Positions 32,097 to 39,854 of a stretch of DNA of 64,000 nt are shown in pieces. The first letter of the stretch is position 1. Each line of letters starts with the position of its first letter. The DNA is from Protaetiibacter sp. SSC-01. Lineage in GTDB: Bacteria > Actinomycetota > Actinomycetes > Actinomycetales > Microbacteriaceae. Location of the stretch: NCBI RefSeq assembly GCF_014483895.1, contig NZ_CP059987.1, forward strand, positions 868,001 through 932,000, given 5' to 3'. The notes under the pieces were generated by a model. The model was not told the DNA's origin. It saw only the letters and a program-made list of their open reading frames with translations, and ran no database searches. Both the position numbers and the translations under genes were made by a program.

Positions 32097-33376
32097 CCAT
32101 CCTCGGAATCGCCGACGCGACCGTCGCGTCGCTCGTGCGACCCGTCACCGACCCCGCCCACGATCGCGACGCCGTCGCCGAGCGCTTCGCCCGCGCCACC
32201 TGGACGGGCATCGCCGAACCGGGCGACCGGGTCGCGGGCATCGTCGTCGCCGCGCTCGGGGCGGAGGCCGCGCTCGCGGCCCTCATCGACGACAGGGAGG
32301 GCGGGGTGCTGCGACACGCGCTCGCCGACCACGACACCGAGCTCGACGACGACGAGCTCGACCAGGCCGTCGCACGGTGGACGCCGCGCATCTCGAAAGC
32401 CGACGCGCTGCTCTCCTTCCGACAGGCCGCGCGCTTCGCCGTGTCCCTGGTCGTGCCGGGCGACCCCGACTGGCCCGAGCGCCTCGACGACCTCGCGGCG
32501 TTCGCGCCCCTCGCCCTGTGGATGCGGGGGGATCGCGGGCGGCTGCCTTCGCTCGAACGGGGAGTCGCCATCGTCGGCGCGCGTGCCGCCACCGGCTACG
32601 GCGAGCACGTCACGGTCGAGCTCGCCGCGGGCCTCGCCGACCGCGGATACACGATCGTCTCGGGCGCCGCCTACGGCGTCGACGGTGCCGCCCACCGTTC
32701 GGCGCTCGCGAGCGGCGCCGACACCATCGCCTTCCTCGCAGGCGGGCTCGACCGCTTCTACCCGTCGGGCCACGAGGGCCTGCTCTCGCGCATCATCGAG
32801 CGCGGTGTCGCCATCTCCGAGGTGCCGTGCGGGGTCGCACCCACCAAATGGAGGTTCCTGCAGCGCAACAGGCTCATCGCGGCCTCGAGCCTCGCGACGG
32901 TCGTCGTCGAGGCGGGCGCCCGCTCGGGCTCTCTCAACACGGCGGGCCACGCCGCGGCACTCGGCCGCCCGCTCGGGGCGGTACCCGGTCCCATCACGAG
33001 CGCCGCATCCGCGGGATGCCACCGGCTGCTGCGCGAGTACGACGCGGTCTGCGTCACGAGCGCCGCCGAGATCGCCGAGCTCGCGCCGCTGCCCGATGCG
33101 CCCGAGCCCGACGCGCCCGGCGACGCGCGGCTCGCATCCGGCCGGGGCGCGCCCGAGACCGTCGAGGGGGCGGAGGCCCGGGGCCGCCCGGCCGCGGACC
33201 CCGCGGGTACCCGCATCCGCCTCCTCGACGCCCTCGCCCCGCGCAGCGCCCGCACGCCCGAGCAACTCGCGACGCTCTCGGGGCTCGCCGTCGACCGCGT
33301 GCGCGCCGAGCTCGGGCTGCTCGCGCTCGAGGGCATCGTCAAGGAACGGGGAGCGGGGTGGGTGAAGGTCACGTAG
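32093..33376 (+). CDS. dprA: DNA-processing protein DprA
   Basis: A 427-residue protein that loads RecA on incoming single-stranded DNA during transformation. The Rossmann-like core is readable as GVAIVGARAATGYGEH, IVSGAAYGVDGAAHRSAL, FLAGGLDRFYPSGHEGL, RFLQRNRLIAASS and VVVEAGARSGSLNTAGHAAALGR. The C-terminal winged helix (LDALAPRSARTPEQLATLSGL) is present after a Pro/Ala-rich linker. It overlaps comM by ATGA. Confidence 0.94.
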   Translation: MTILGIADATVASLVRPVTDPAHDRDAVAERFARATWTGIAEPGDRVAGIVVAALGAEAALAALIDDREGGVLRHALADHDTELDDDELDQAVARWTPRISKADALLSFRQAARFAVSLVVPGDPDWPERLDDLAAFAPLALWMRGDRGRLPSLERGVAIVGARAATGYGEHVTVELAAGLADRGYTIVSGAAYGVDGAAHRSALASGADTIAFLAGGLDRFYPSGHEGLLSRIIERGVAISEVPCGVAPTKWRFLQRNRLIAASSLATVVVEAGARSGSLNTAGHAAALGRPLGAVPGPITSAASAGCHRLLREYDAVCVTSAAEIAELAPLPDAPEPDAPGDARLASGRGAPETVEGAEARGRPAADPAGTRIRLLDALAPRSARTPEQLATLSGLAVDRVRAELGLLALEGIVKERGAGWVKVT

Positions 33377-33394
33377 CACCAGGGCTCGTCGCGC

Positions 33395-33454
33395 GATGTG
33401 CCGTGGGCCGATGTGCCGTCGCCCGAGGTCCCGTGGCGCGATGTGCTGTGGCAA
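33395..33454 (+). repeat. Four 15-bp tandem repeats before the phosphodiesterase gene
   Basis: Four exact-length 15-bp units (GATGTGCCGTGGGCC and variants) run from 33395 to 33454. They stay in frame with the downstream gene and would encode (D/E)V(P/L)xx pentapeptides if translated from GTG 33398. Confidence 0.75.
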
Positions 33455-33481
33455 GACAGGGGTGCGGGTTACCCTCGCAGC

Positions 33482-34429
33482 ATGGTCCAGCTCGGGCAGC
33501 ACGCACCGCCGATCCACGTCATCGCCCACGTGAGCGACACGCACCTGCTCGGCGGGCGACGACCGCTCTACGGCGCGGTCGACACGGATGCCACGGTCGC
33601 CCGCGCGTTCGCGCAGCTCGAGCGCAGCGGCATGCGCCCCGAGGCCATCGTCATCACGGGCGACCTCACCGACCTCGGCGAGCCCGACGCGTACGAGCGG
33701 CTCAAAGGTCTCGTCGAGCCACCGGCCGAGCGGATGGGGTCGCGCGTCATCTGGGTCATGGGCAACCACGACGAGCGCGGGCCCTTCGCCGAGATCCTGC
33801 TCGGCGAACCGATCACGACCAAGCCGCAGGACCGCGTCTACGACGTGAACGGCCTCCGCATCATCGCCCTCGACACGACCGTGCCTGGCTACCATCACGG
33901 CGACCTCGAGCCCGAACAGCTCGAGTGGCTGCGCGCCGAGCTCGCCACCCCCGCGCCGCACGGAACCCTCATCGCCCTGCACCACCCGCCCATCCCGACC
34001 CCCGTCGAGCTCATGGCGATCCTCGAGCTCGACCACCAGGCCGAGCTCGCCGACGTCATCCGCGGCACCGACGTGCGCGCCGTGCTCGCGGGCCACCTGC
34101 ACTACTCGACCACCGGCACCTTCGCGGGCGTCCCGGTCTCGGTCGCCGCAGCCACCTGCTACACGATCGACTCGAGCGCCGAGCCCGGCAGCCTCGCCGG
34201 CATCGACGGCGGGCAGACCTTCAACCTCGTGCACGTCTACGACGACCAGGTCGTGCACTCCATCGTGCCCATCACCGACGCCCCCCGCGTCGCCGGCTTC
34301 TCGGGCGCCTTCCTCGACGCGCTCACCGCCATGACGCATGAGGAACGCCGAGAGGCGTTCTCCAACAAGCGGTCCACCTTCAACCTCGAAGACCACCTCC
34401 GCTCGAGCGGCGCCGCGCCCGCCGAATAG
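33482..34429 (+). CDS. Metallophosphoesterase (CpdA-like cyclic nucleotide phosphodiesterase family)
   Basis: A 315-residue calcineurin-like phosphoesterase with all metal motifs: HVSDTHLL, ITGDLTDLG, VMGNHDERG, ALHHPP and LAGHLHYS. These match class III cyclic nucleotide phosphodiesterases such as mycobacterial Rv0805, so cAMP hydrolysis is possible but other phosphoesters cannot be excluded. ATG 33482 has TACCCT 6 nt upstream; the frame stays open through the tandem repeat to GTG 33398, a less likely start. The C-terminus has a short polar tail. Confidence 0.87.
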   Translation: MVQLGQHAPPIHVIAHVSDTHLLGGRRPLYGAVDTDATVARAFAQLERSGMRPEAIVITGDLTDLGEPDAYERLKGLVEPPAERMGSRVIWVMGNHDERGPFAEILLGEPITTKPQDRVYDVNGLRIIALDTTVPGYHHGDLEPEQLEWLRAELATPAPHGTLIALHHPPIPTPVELMAILELDHQAELADVIRGTDVRAVLAGHLHYSTTGTFAGVPVSVAAATCYTIDSSAEPGSLAGIDGGQTFNLVHVYDDQVVHSIVPITDAPRVAGFSGAFLDALTAMTHEERREAFSNKRSTFNLEDHLRSSGAAPAE

Positions 34430-34464
34430 GCCGCGCCGTCGGCGCCCGGTGCGAGCATGGCTGC

Positions 34465-35370
34465 ATGCAGCTGCGCGCGGCCGTCGAGGCCTACCTCAAC
34501 GAGCTCACGCTCGAGCGCGGCTACTCGCGGCACACCATCCGGGCCTACGGCAACGATCTCGCCGACCTCGTGGGGTTCGCCGAGGCGCTGGGCGAGACGG
34601 ATGCCGCCTCCCTCGACCTCGAGACCCTCCGCGACTGGCTGTGGCGGGGCTCGCAGCAGGGTCTTGCCGCATCGACCCTCGGACGCCGTGTCTCATCCGC
34701 TCGCTCCTTCACGGCCTGGCTCACCCGCAGCGGCGTCACGAGCAACGACCCGGGGCTCCGGTTGCGCACCCCGCGCGCCGGGCGGCGGCTCCCGCGGGTG
34801 CTCACGCGCGGGCAGATGGACACCCTGCTCGACGGCCTCCACGCGCAGGCGGCCGAGGGCGACCCCGTCGCGCTGCGCGACGTCGCCATCATCGAGCTGC
34901 TCTACGCATCCGCTCTGCGCGTGAGCGAGCTCGTCGGCCTCGACATCGACGACATCGACCGCGGCGCCCGCACCGTCCGCGTGCTCGGAAAGGGTGCGAA
35001 GGAGCGCGTCGTGCCCTACGGAGGCCCCGCGGCATCCGCGATCGACGACTACCTCGTGCGCGCGCGCCCCGCGCTGCGCACCGAGCAGTCGGGTCACGCG
35101 CTCCTGCTGGGTGCGCGCGGCGGCCGCCTCAGCACGCGCACCGTCTACGAGCTCGTCGCGCGCGAGCTGCGCGAGCTCCCCGGCACGGGGCCCGCCGGTC
35201 CGCATGCGCTGCGGCACACGGCCGCGACGCACCTGCTCGACGGGGGAGCGGACCTGCGCATCGTGCAGGAGATGCTCGGCCATGCGAGCCTCGCCACCAC
35301 CCAGCTCTACACGCACGTCTCCACGGAGCGTCTGCGCGAGACCTATCGCCTCGCCCACCCGCGCGCCTGA
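34465..35370 (+). CDS. xerC: Tyrosine recombinase XerC
   Basis: A 301-residue site-specific recombinase expected to resolve chromosome dimers at dif with XerD. It has an N-terminal SAM-like domain (1-100) and a catalytic domain with Arg152 (ALRVSEL), Lys176 (LGKGAKER), His247 and Arg250 (HALRHTAATHLL), His273 (LGHASLATTQ) and Tyr282. All six residues are present. ATG 34465 follows GAGCAT by 6 nt. The position after dprA is the conserved actinobacterial one for xerC. Confidence 0.92.
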   Translation: MQLRAAVEAYLNELTLERGYSRHTIRAYGNDLADLVGFAEALGETDAASLDLETLRDWLWRGSQQGLAASTLGRRVSSARSFTAWLTRSGVTSNDPGLRLRTPRAGRRLPRVLTRGQMDTLLDGLHAQAAEGDPVALRDVAIIELLYASALRVSELVGLDIDDIDRGARTVRVLGKGAKERVVPYGGPAASAIDDYLVRARPALRTEQSGHALLLGARGGRLSTRTVYELVARELRELPGTGPAGPHALRHTAATHLLDGGADLRIVQEMLGHASLATTQLYTHVSTERLRETYRLAHPRA

Positions 35371-35389
35371 CGGTTCGACCGGTCTCGCG

Positions 35390-35701
35390 TCAGATCGATC
35401 CGAGGATGCGCGCCCGCGCGGCCTCGTACTCGGCGTCGTCGACCGAGCCGCCCGCTCGGAGGCGCTCGAGCTCCTCGAGCCGGTCCTCGACCGTCCGCTC
35501 GGGCGCGAGAGCCTGCGAGTCGAGGATCTTCGCCTGCAGCTCCGTCTGCATCGTGAGTGGGTTGTGCCCCAGCTCCACCGCCTTCCGTGCGTTGAGCAGC
35601 GCCATCACCACCACGACGATCGCGCCGATGATGATGATCGCCGTGACGATCCCGAACAGCGCTGGGAAGCCCGCTTCGGGTACGGGGAACTCCGGGTCCA
35701 T
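35390..35701 (-). CDS. SHOCT-domain membrane protein
   Basis: A 103-residue protein with one transmembrane segment (about 14-37, GIVTAIIIIGAIVVVVMALL) and a C-terminal SHOCT domain (RLEELERLRAGGSVDDAEYEAARARIL). Function is unknown; SHOCT is a short oligomerisation-type module. ATG 35701 has CAGGAT exactly 6 nt upstream. It converges on xerC with 19 bp between stops. Confidence 0.83.
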   Translation of the reverse strand: MDPEFPVPEAGFPALFGIVTAIIIIGAIVVVVMALLNARKAVELGHNPLTMQTELQAKILDSQALAPERTVEDRLEELERLRAGGSVDDAEYEAARARILGSI

Positions 35702-35805
35702 GCGCCCATCCTGGCCCCCGCCGCGCCCCCGGGGAAGCGCTCACACTCAACTCAGGACATCCGCCCCCCGCTGTCCCCTGAGCCCCGCGCCGATGCCCGA
35801 CCGGC

Positions 35806-36255
35806 TCAGGGAGGCAGCAGCACTGCGCGGGGCTGGCCGCCGAGGAAGAGGAGCGGCGAGACGTACTCGCCGTGGATCCGCACGCCGAAGTGGAGGCAGG
35901 CGCCAGAGGAGCAGTGCCCCGCGAGCAGCGTGCCCACCACCTCGCCGCGGCGCACCGGATCGCCCTTCTGCAGCGCCGTCTCGATGGGCTCGTAGCTCGA
36001 GAGCACACCGCCGCCGTGATCGATCGACAGCACGGGGCGGTCGACGACGACGCCCGCGAAGTGTACGACCCCGTCGGCGGGAGCGCGCACCTCGGCGCCG
36101 GCTCCCGAGCGGATGTCGATGCCGCGGTGCCCCGACGCGTACGGTGTCGCGGGCGCCAGATACGGGCGAGCGATCGGATGCGGCGCCGCGAGCGGCCACG
36201 CCCACAGCGCCGCGGCGGCGGCGAGGGCGGCGAGACGGCGGACGGGGACGCGCAT
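35806..36255 (-). CDS. Secreted M23-family peptidase-like protein
   Basis: A 149-residue protein with an N-terminal signal peptide (about 1-25, RRLAALAAAAALWAWPLAA) and a LytM/M23 domain. HRGIDIRSGAGAEVRAPADGVV carries the first two zinc ligands (His43, Asp47). In the later motif the usual HLHF reads CLHFGVR, so the first His of HxH is replaced by Cys. It may still act on peptidoglycan or may be a non-catalytic binder. ATG 36255 has CAGCAT 6 nt upstream. A peptidase at this place near rpsB is usual in actinobacteria. Confidence 0.8.
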   Translation of the reverse strand: MRVPVRRLAALAAAAALWAWPLAAPHPIARPYLAPATPYASGHRGIDIRSGAGAEVRAPADGVVHFAGVVVDRPVLSIDHGGGVLSSYEPIETALQKGDPVRRGEVVGTLLAGHCSSGACLHFGVRIHGEYVSPLLFLGGQPRAVLLPP

Positions 36256-36712
36256 CCGTCCATGCTGGGCGCTGCAGCCCCCGCCAACGCCGCTTCGCGC
36301 CCCTTCTGCGCAGAAGACCGCCCCCTGCACTCTGCGGAGGAGCGGATGTTGCCCACCGCCGCGCCAGCAGTGAGCCGCGGACCACGGCATCGATTCCGCC
36401 GCGGGAGCAATCGGCGGGAGCAAGCGCGCCAGCGGACGCCGATCCCATCACGCGGCGGGAGCAACATCTCCCGCCGCACGCACGCAGTGCCGGCCGCTTC
36501 GCCCACGCAGCCGCCTCATCCGCTCCACCTGCTGTTGTGCAGGAACCGTTCGCTGTTGTGCAGGAGAGCGTCTCCCGGGACCCCCGGATGCGGGAGCGGG
36601 CGGGAGGCGGGCTCCGGGAACTCCTGCACAACAGCGGAACTCCTGCACAACAGCGGAACTCCGGCACAACAGCAGCAACGACAGGGGCAGCACAGACGGC
36701 ACCCGCCGCCCC
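36256..36712. repeat. Repeat-filled gap: CGGCGGGAG hairpins and a GCTGTTGTGCAGG element
   Basis: No convincing gene. Around 36399-36478 there are GCGGGAGCAA units and the hairpin CGGCGGGAG-caacat-CTCCCGCCG. At 36531-36673 two direct GCTGTTGTGCAGG copies (36531-36543, 36552-36564) face three inverted copies (36623-36635, 36642-36654, and the one-mismatch 36661-36673). Confidence 0.8.
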
Positions 36713-37546
36713 TCAGAACAGCTCCGCCACCGCCCGCGCGAAGAGCTCCTCCGCGTCGCACTCGTGTCCGCGGCGCGAGAACCACGTGCACACGTTGCGG
36801 CAGTCGCGCTCGAGCAGCTCCATGCCGTTCGGGTTGGCGATGACATCGACGAGCTGAGGCAGATCGATGACGACGACGCGTCCTCGATGCACGAGCAGGT
36901 TGTACGGCGAGAGGTCGCCGTGCGCCCAGCCCGCCCGCGCGAAGCCGAGCACGATCGACTCGACCTGGGCGAAGAGCTCCGCGAGCTCCGCGCCCGCCGC
37001 GTCCGACTGCGCGAGCCGCGGGGCCGCGACCGTGTCCTCGCCGATGAACTCGAGCAGCAGCTCGGTGCCGTTGACCTGCACGGGATAGGGGACCGGGATG
37101 CCGAGCTCCCATGCGCGCGACAGCGCCGCGAACTCGGCGTTCGACCACGCGACGGCCGCGACCGAGCGCCCGTAGGCCGTGCCGCGCTCGACAGCCCGCT
37201 GATCGCGGGAGCGTCGCTCGCGGCGCCCCTCGCGGTAGACCTCGGACCGCGTGAAGTCGGTGTGCTCGGCCGAGCGGTACCGCTTCGCGGCGAGCAGGCA
37301 GCTCTCCGACCCGTCGGGCACGGCGCGCTCGATGAGGAACACGTCGGCCTCCTTGCCCGTCTTGAGGATGCCGAGCTCGGTGTCGAGCGCGGCGGCTGAG
37401 GTGACGACCCAGTCCGGCCACGGCTTGGGGCCGCGCTCGGACGGGGTGACCGCCGGCCACGTGGACCAGCGCTGGCCGGCGTCGGGCTCGACGTCGGCGA
37501 AGGTGAAGGTGGGGACGACGAAGTCGTCGCCGAAGATGTGCGTCAA
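36713..37546 (-). CDS. RIO-like protein kinase
   Basis: About 277 residues of a RIO1-type kinase fold. Landmarks are LKTGKEADVFLIER (glycine-poor loop), AAKRYR (ATP-binding Lys), HGDLSPYNLLV (catalytic Asp) and VVVIDLPQLVD (metal Asp). Bacterial RIO proteins are present in many actinobacteria; their substrates are unknown. The frame stays open to GTG 37660, but that region is Arg/His-rich and looks like the shadow of a 20-residue ORF with the real Shine-Dalgarno. TTG 37546 (before THIFGDDFVVP) is therefore proposed as start; this start is uncertain. Confidence 0.75.
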   Translation of the reverse strand: MTHIFGDDFVVPTFTFADVEPDAGQRWSTWPAVTPSERGPKPWPDWVVTSAAALDTELGILKTGKEADVFLIERAVPDGSESCLLAAKRYRSAEHTDFTRSEVYREGRRERRSRDQRAVERGTAYGRSVAAVAWSNAEFAALSRAWELGIPVPYPVQVNGTELLLEFIGEDTVAAPRLAQSDAAGAELAELFAQVESIVLGFARAGWAHGDLSPYNLLVHRGRVVVIDLPQLVDVIANPNGMELLERDCRNVCTWFSRRGHECDAEELFARAVAELF

Positions 37547-37590
37547 TTCGGTGGTCTTCCGGATGGGAGGCCACCGCGCCGGCGGTTCTG

Positions 37591-37653
37591 CTAGCGGGCG
37601 ATGACCTCGGTGATGAGGGTCGTGGAAACGGGCACGACGAAGACGGTGCGCAT
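37591..37653 (-). CDS. Short ORF (20 aa) upstream of the RIO-like kinase
   Basis: ATG 37653 to TAG 37591 encodes MRTVFVVPVSTTLITEVIAR. It has the best ribosome-binding site near the kinase: AGGAG at 37664-37660 with a 6-nt spacer. A likely -10 (TATGCT) lies about 50 nt further upstream. Nearly every codon ends in G or C, like real genes here. The kinase's own frame has no comparable signal. It could be a regulatory leader peptide or a small protein translated before the kinase. It resembles no leader peptide I know. Confidence 0.5.
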   Translation of the reverse strand: MRTVFVVPVSTTLITEVIAR

Positions 37654-37699
37654 CGTTCACTCCTCTCGCTCACATGCCTCGGGCCATCCGGGCGGCCTC

Positions 37700-37933
37700 A
37701 GCATAGACCCGTGGCCGCGGGCTGTACACCCTCGCTGCTACACTGACTTCAGCACCCGCTCCGGCGGGTGACTTCGCGTGCCCATCGCACACGGCTCAAT
37801 TCCTTCAGTCCGACCCGCAGGGGTCGGCGGATGCGCGCCAGGGCACCAGGGATCGCGGCCGACCGGTCGCGGCAGACAACTGAGAAACCGCAGAGTCGGC
37901 ATGGCCGTGCCCTGCGAGGAAAGGAATGCGGCC
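37700..37933 (+). promoter_or_regulatory. rpsB promoter and long 5' leader
   Basis: A probable -10 TACACT (37737-37742) is followed by a leader of about 185 nt with a hairpin CCGACCC-GCA-GGGGTCGG (near 37809-37826). The Shine-Dalgarno-like GAGGAAAGGA precedes ATG 37934. Length and structure suit an autoregulatory S2 leader, but I could not match it to a known Rfam element. Confidence 0.5.
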
Positions 37934-38920
37934 ATGGCCGTCGTCACCATCCGCCAGCTGCTCGACAGCGGCGTCCACTTCGGACACCAGACCCGTCGCT
38001 GGAACCCGAAGGTCAAGCGCTTCATCCTCACGGAGCGCTCGGGCATCCACATCATCGACCTCCAGCAGTCGCTCGCCTACATCGACAAGGCGTACGAGTT
38101 CGTCAAGGAGACGGTCGCCCACGGCGGCACCGTGCTCTTCGTCGGCACCAAGAAGCAGGCCCAGGAGGCCATCGCCGAGCAGGCGACGCGCGTCGGCCAG
38201 CCCTACGTGAACCAGCGTTGGCTCGGCGGTCTGCTCACCAACTTCCAGACGGTCTCCAAGCGTCTCGCGCGCATGAAGGAGCTCGAGGAGATCGACTTCG
38301 ACGACACGACGAAGGGCTTCACCAAGAAGGAGCTCCTCATCAAGAAGCGCGAGCTCGACAAGCTGCACAAGACGCTCGGTGGCATCCGCAACCTCACCAA
38401 GACCCCCAGCGCGATCTGGGTCGTCGACGCCAAGCGCGAGCACCTCGCGGTCGACGAGGCCACGAAGCTCGGCATCCCCGTGATCGGCATCCTCGACACG
38501 AACGCCGACCCCGACGAGCTGCAGTTCCCGATCCCGGGCAACGACGACGCGATCCGCTCGGTGAGCCTGCTCACGCGCATCATCGCCGACGCCGCCGCCG
38601 AGGGCCTCATCCAGCGTCACCAGAAGCCCGAGGCCGAGGGCAACGTCTCCGCCGTCGAGCCGCTCGCCGAGTGGGAGCGCGAGCTCCTCGAGGCGTCGAG
38701 CAACCCCGAGTCGGTCGCCGAGAAGATCGAGTCCGTCGACAACCGTGTCGAGGGTGACGTCGAGGCGGGCGCCGAGGCCGTGGCCGAGGTCGTCGAGGCC
38801 GAGACCCCGACCGAGCAGAACGACGCGGATGCGGAGGTCGCCGAGAAGGCTGCCGACGCCGACGCCGAGGAGAAGCCCGCGGCGAAGAAGAAGCCGGCCG
38901 CCAAGAAGGCCGCCGAGTAA
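37934..38920 (+). CDS. rpsB: 30S ribosomal protein S2
   Basis: A 328-residue small-subunit protein. The S2 fold spans about 1-235: [56 protein letters not shown], and [16 protein letters not shown]-terminal extension of about 90 residues is acidic/Ala-rich and ends Lys-rich ([12 protein letters not shown]), as common in this family of bacteria. ATG 37934 is chosen over GTG 37778, which lies inside the structured leader. tsf follows 38 bp later. Confidence 0.96.
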   Translation: MAVVTIRQLLDSGVHFGHQTRRWNPKVKRFILTERSGIHIIDLQQSLAYIDKAYEFVKETVAHGGTVLFVGTKKQAQEAIAEQATRVGQPYVNQRWLGGLLTNFQTVSKRLARMKELEEIDFDDTTKGFTKKELLIKKRELDKLHKTLGGIRNLTKTPSAIWVVDAKREHLAVDEATKLGIPVIGILDTNADPDELQFPIPGNDDAIRSVSLLTRIIADAAAEGLIQRHQKPEAEGNVSAVEPLAEWERELLEASSNPESVAEKIESVDNRVEGDVEAGAEAVAEVVEAETPTEQNDADAEVAEKAADADAEEKPAAKKKPAAKKAAE

Positions 38921-38958
38921 TCCCCCCGATCGATTTCGAACAGCTAAGGAACACATCC

Positions 38959-39786
38959 ATGGCCAACTTCAGCCTGGAAGACGTGAAGGCCCTGCGCGAG
39001 CGCCTCGGCACCGGCATGGTCGACACCAAGAACGCTCTCGTCGAGGCCGATGGTGACATCGAGAAGGCCGTCGAGATCCTGCGCCTCAAGGGTGCGAAGG
39101 GCAACGCGAAGCGTGCCGACCGCTCCACGAGCGAGGGCCTCATCGCCGTCGTCGAGTCGGCCACGGCCGTCACGATGATCGAGCTCGCGTGCGAGACCGA
39201 CTTCGTCGCGAAGAACGACAAGTTCGTCGCCCTCGCCGACAAGATCGTCGCCGCGCTCGCCGACTCGGGTGCCGAGACGGTCGACGCGGCCCTCGCGGTC
39301 GCCGTCGACGGCGGCACCGTGGCCTCCCTCATCGAGGACCAGGCCGCGACCATCGGCGAGAAGATCGAGCTGCGCCGCGTCGTGCGCATCGCCGGCGAGA
39401 AGTTCGCCGTCTACCTGCACCGCACGAGCAAGGACCTCCCGCCGCAGATCGGCGTCGTCGTCTCCTACACGGGTGACGACGCGGAGACCGCCCGCTCGAT
39501 CGCTCAGCACATCTCGTTCGCCGACCCGGCCTACCTCACGCGCGAGGACGTGCCCGAGGCCGACGTCGAGAACGAGCGTCGCATCGTCGAGGAGATCAGC
39601 CGCAACGAGGGCAAGCCGGAGGCCGCCCTGCCGAAGATCGTCGAGGGTCGCCTCGGCGCCTACTTCAAGCAGGTCGCCCTGCTCGAGCAGGACTACGCCC
39701 GCGACAACAAACTGACCGTCGGCAAGGTCGTCGCCGACGCCGGTCTGACCGTGAACGGCTTCGCCCGCTTCAAGGTCGGCGCCTAA
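38959..39786 (+). CDS. tsf: Translation elongation factor Ts
   Basis: A 275-residue nucleotide exchange factor for EF-Tu. The N-terminal UBA-like segment (VKALRERLGTGMVDTKNALVEADGDIEKAVEILR) and the core signature ELACETDFVAKND are intact. AAGGA lies upstream of the ATG. A strong terminator follows 12 bp after the stop. The pyrH and frr genes that normally follow tsf are not found here. Confidence 0.97.
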   Translation: MANFSLEDVKALRERLGTGMVDTKNALVEADGDIEKAVEILRLKGAKGNAKRADRSTSEGLIAVVESATAVTMIELACETDFVAKNDKFVALADKIVAALADSGAETVDAALAVAVDGGTVASLIEDQAATIGEKIELRRVVRIAGEKFAVYLHRTSKDLPPQIGVVVSYTGDDAETARSIAQHISFADPAYLTREDVPEADVENERRIVEEISRNEGKPEAALPKIVEGRLGAYFKQVALLEQDYARDNKLTVGKVVADAGLTVNGFARFKVGA

Positions 39787-39798
39787 GCAGCCGCACGC

Positions 39799-39833
39799 GA
39801 AGGGCCCCGGATCCACGAGATCCGGGGCCCTTC
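39799..39833 (+). terminator. Strong hairpin terminator after tsf
   Basis: Perfect 15-bp arms (GAAGGGCCCCGGATC, 39799-39813, and complement 39819-39833) around a 5-nt loop (CACGA). It is also usable by the convergent dapD. TTCGTCGTCG follows, so there is no true U-run. Confidence 0.9.
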
Positions 39834-39854
39834 GTCGTCGCGGGGTCGGACGCG

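Noticed and set aside
33395-33454. Iteron-like origin from the 15-bp repeats
   Set aside because: Only four short GC-rich units, in frame with a gene, with no replication protein or AT-rich region.
34465-35370. Phage or integron integrase
   Set aside because: All residues and the gene position after dprA fit housekeeping XerC; there is no att-like duplication or cargo.
37547-37660. RIO kinase start at GTG 37660
   Set aside because: It overlaps the Shine-Dalgarno of another frame and adds Arg/His-rich residues unlike a kinase N-terminus.
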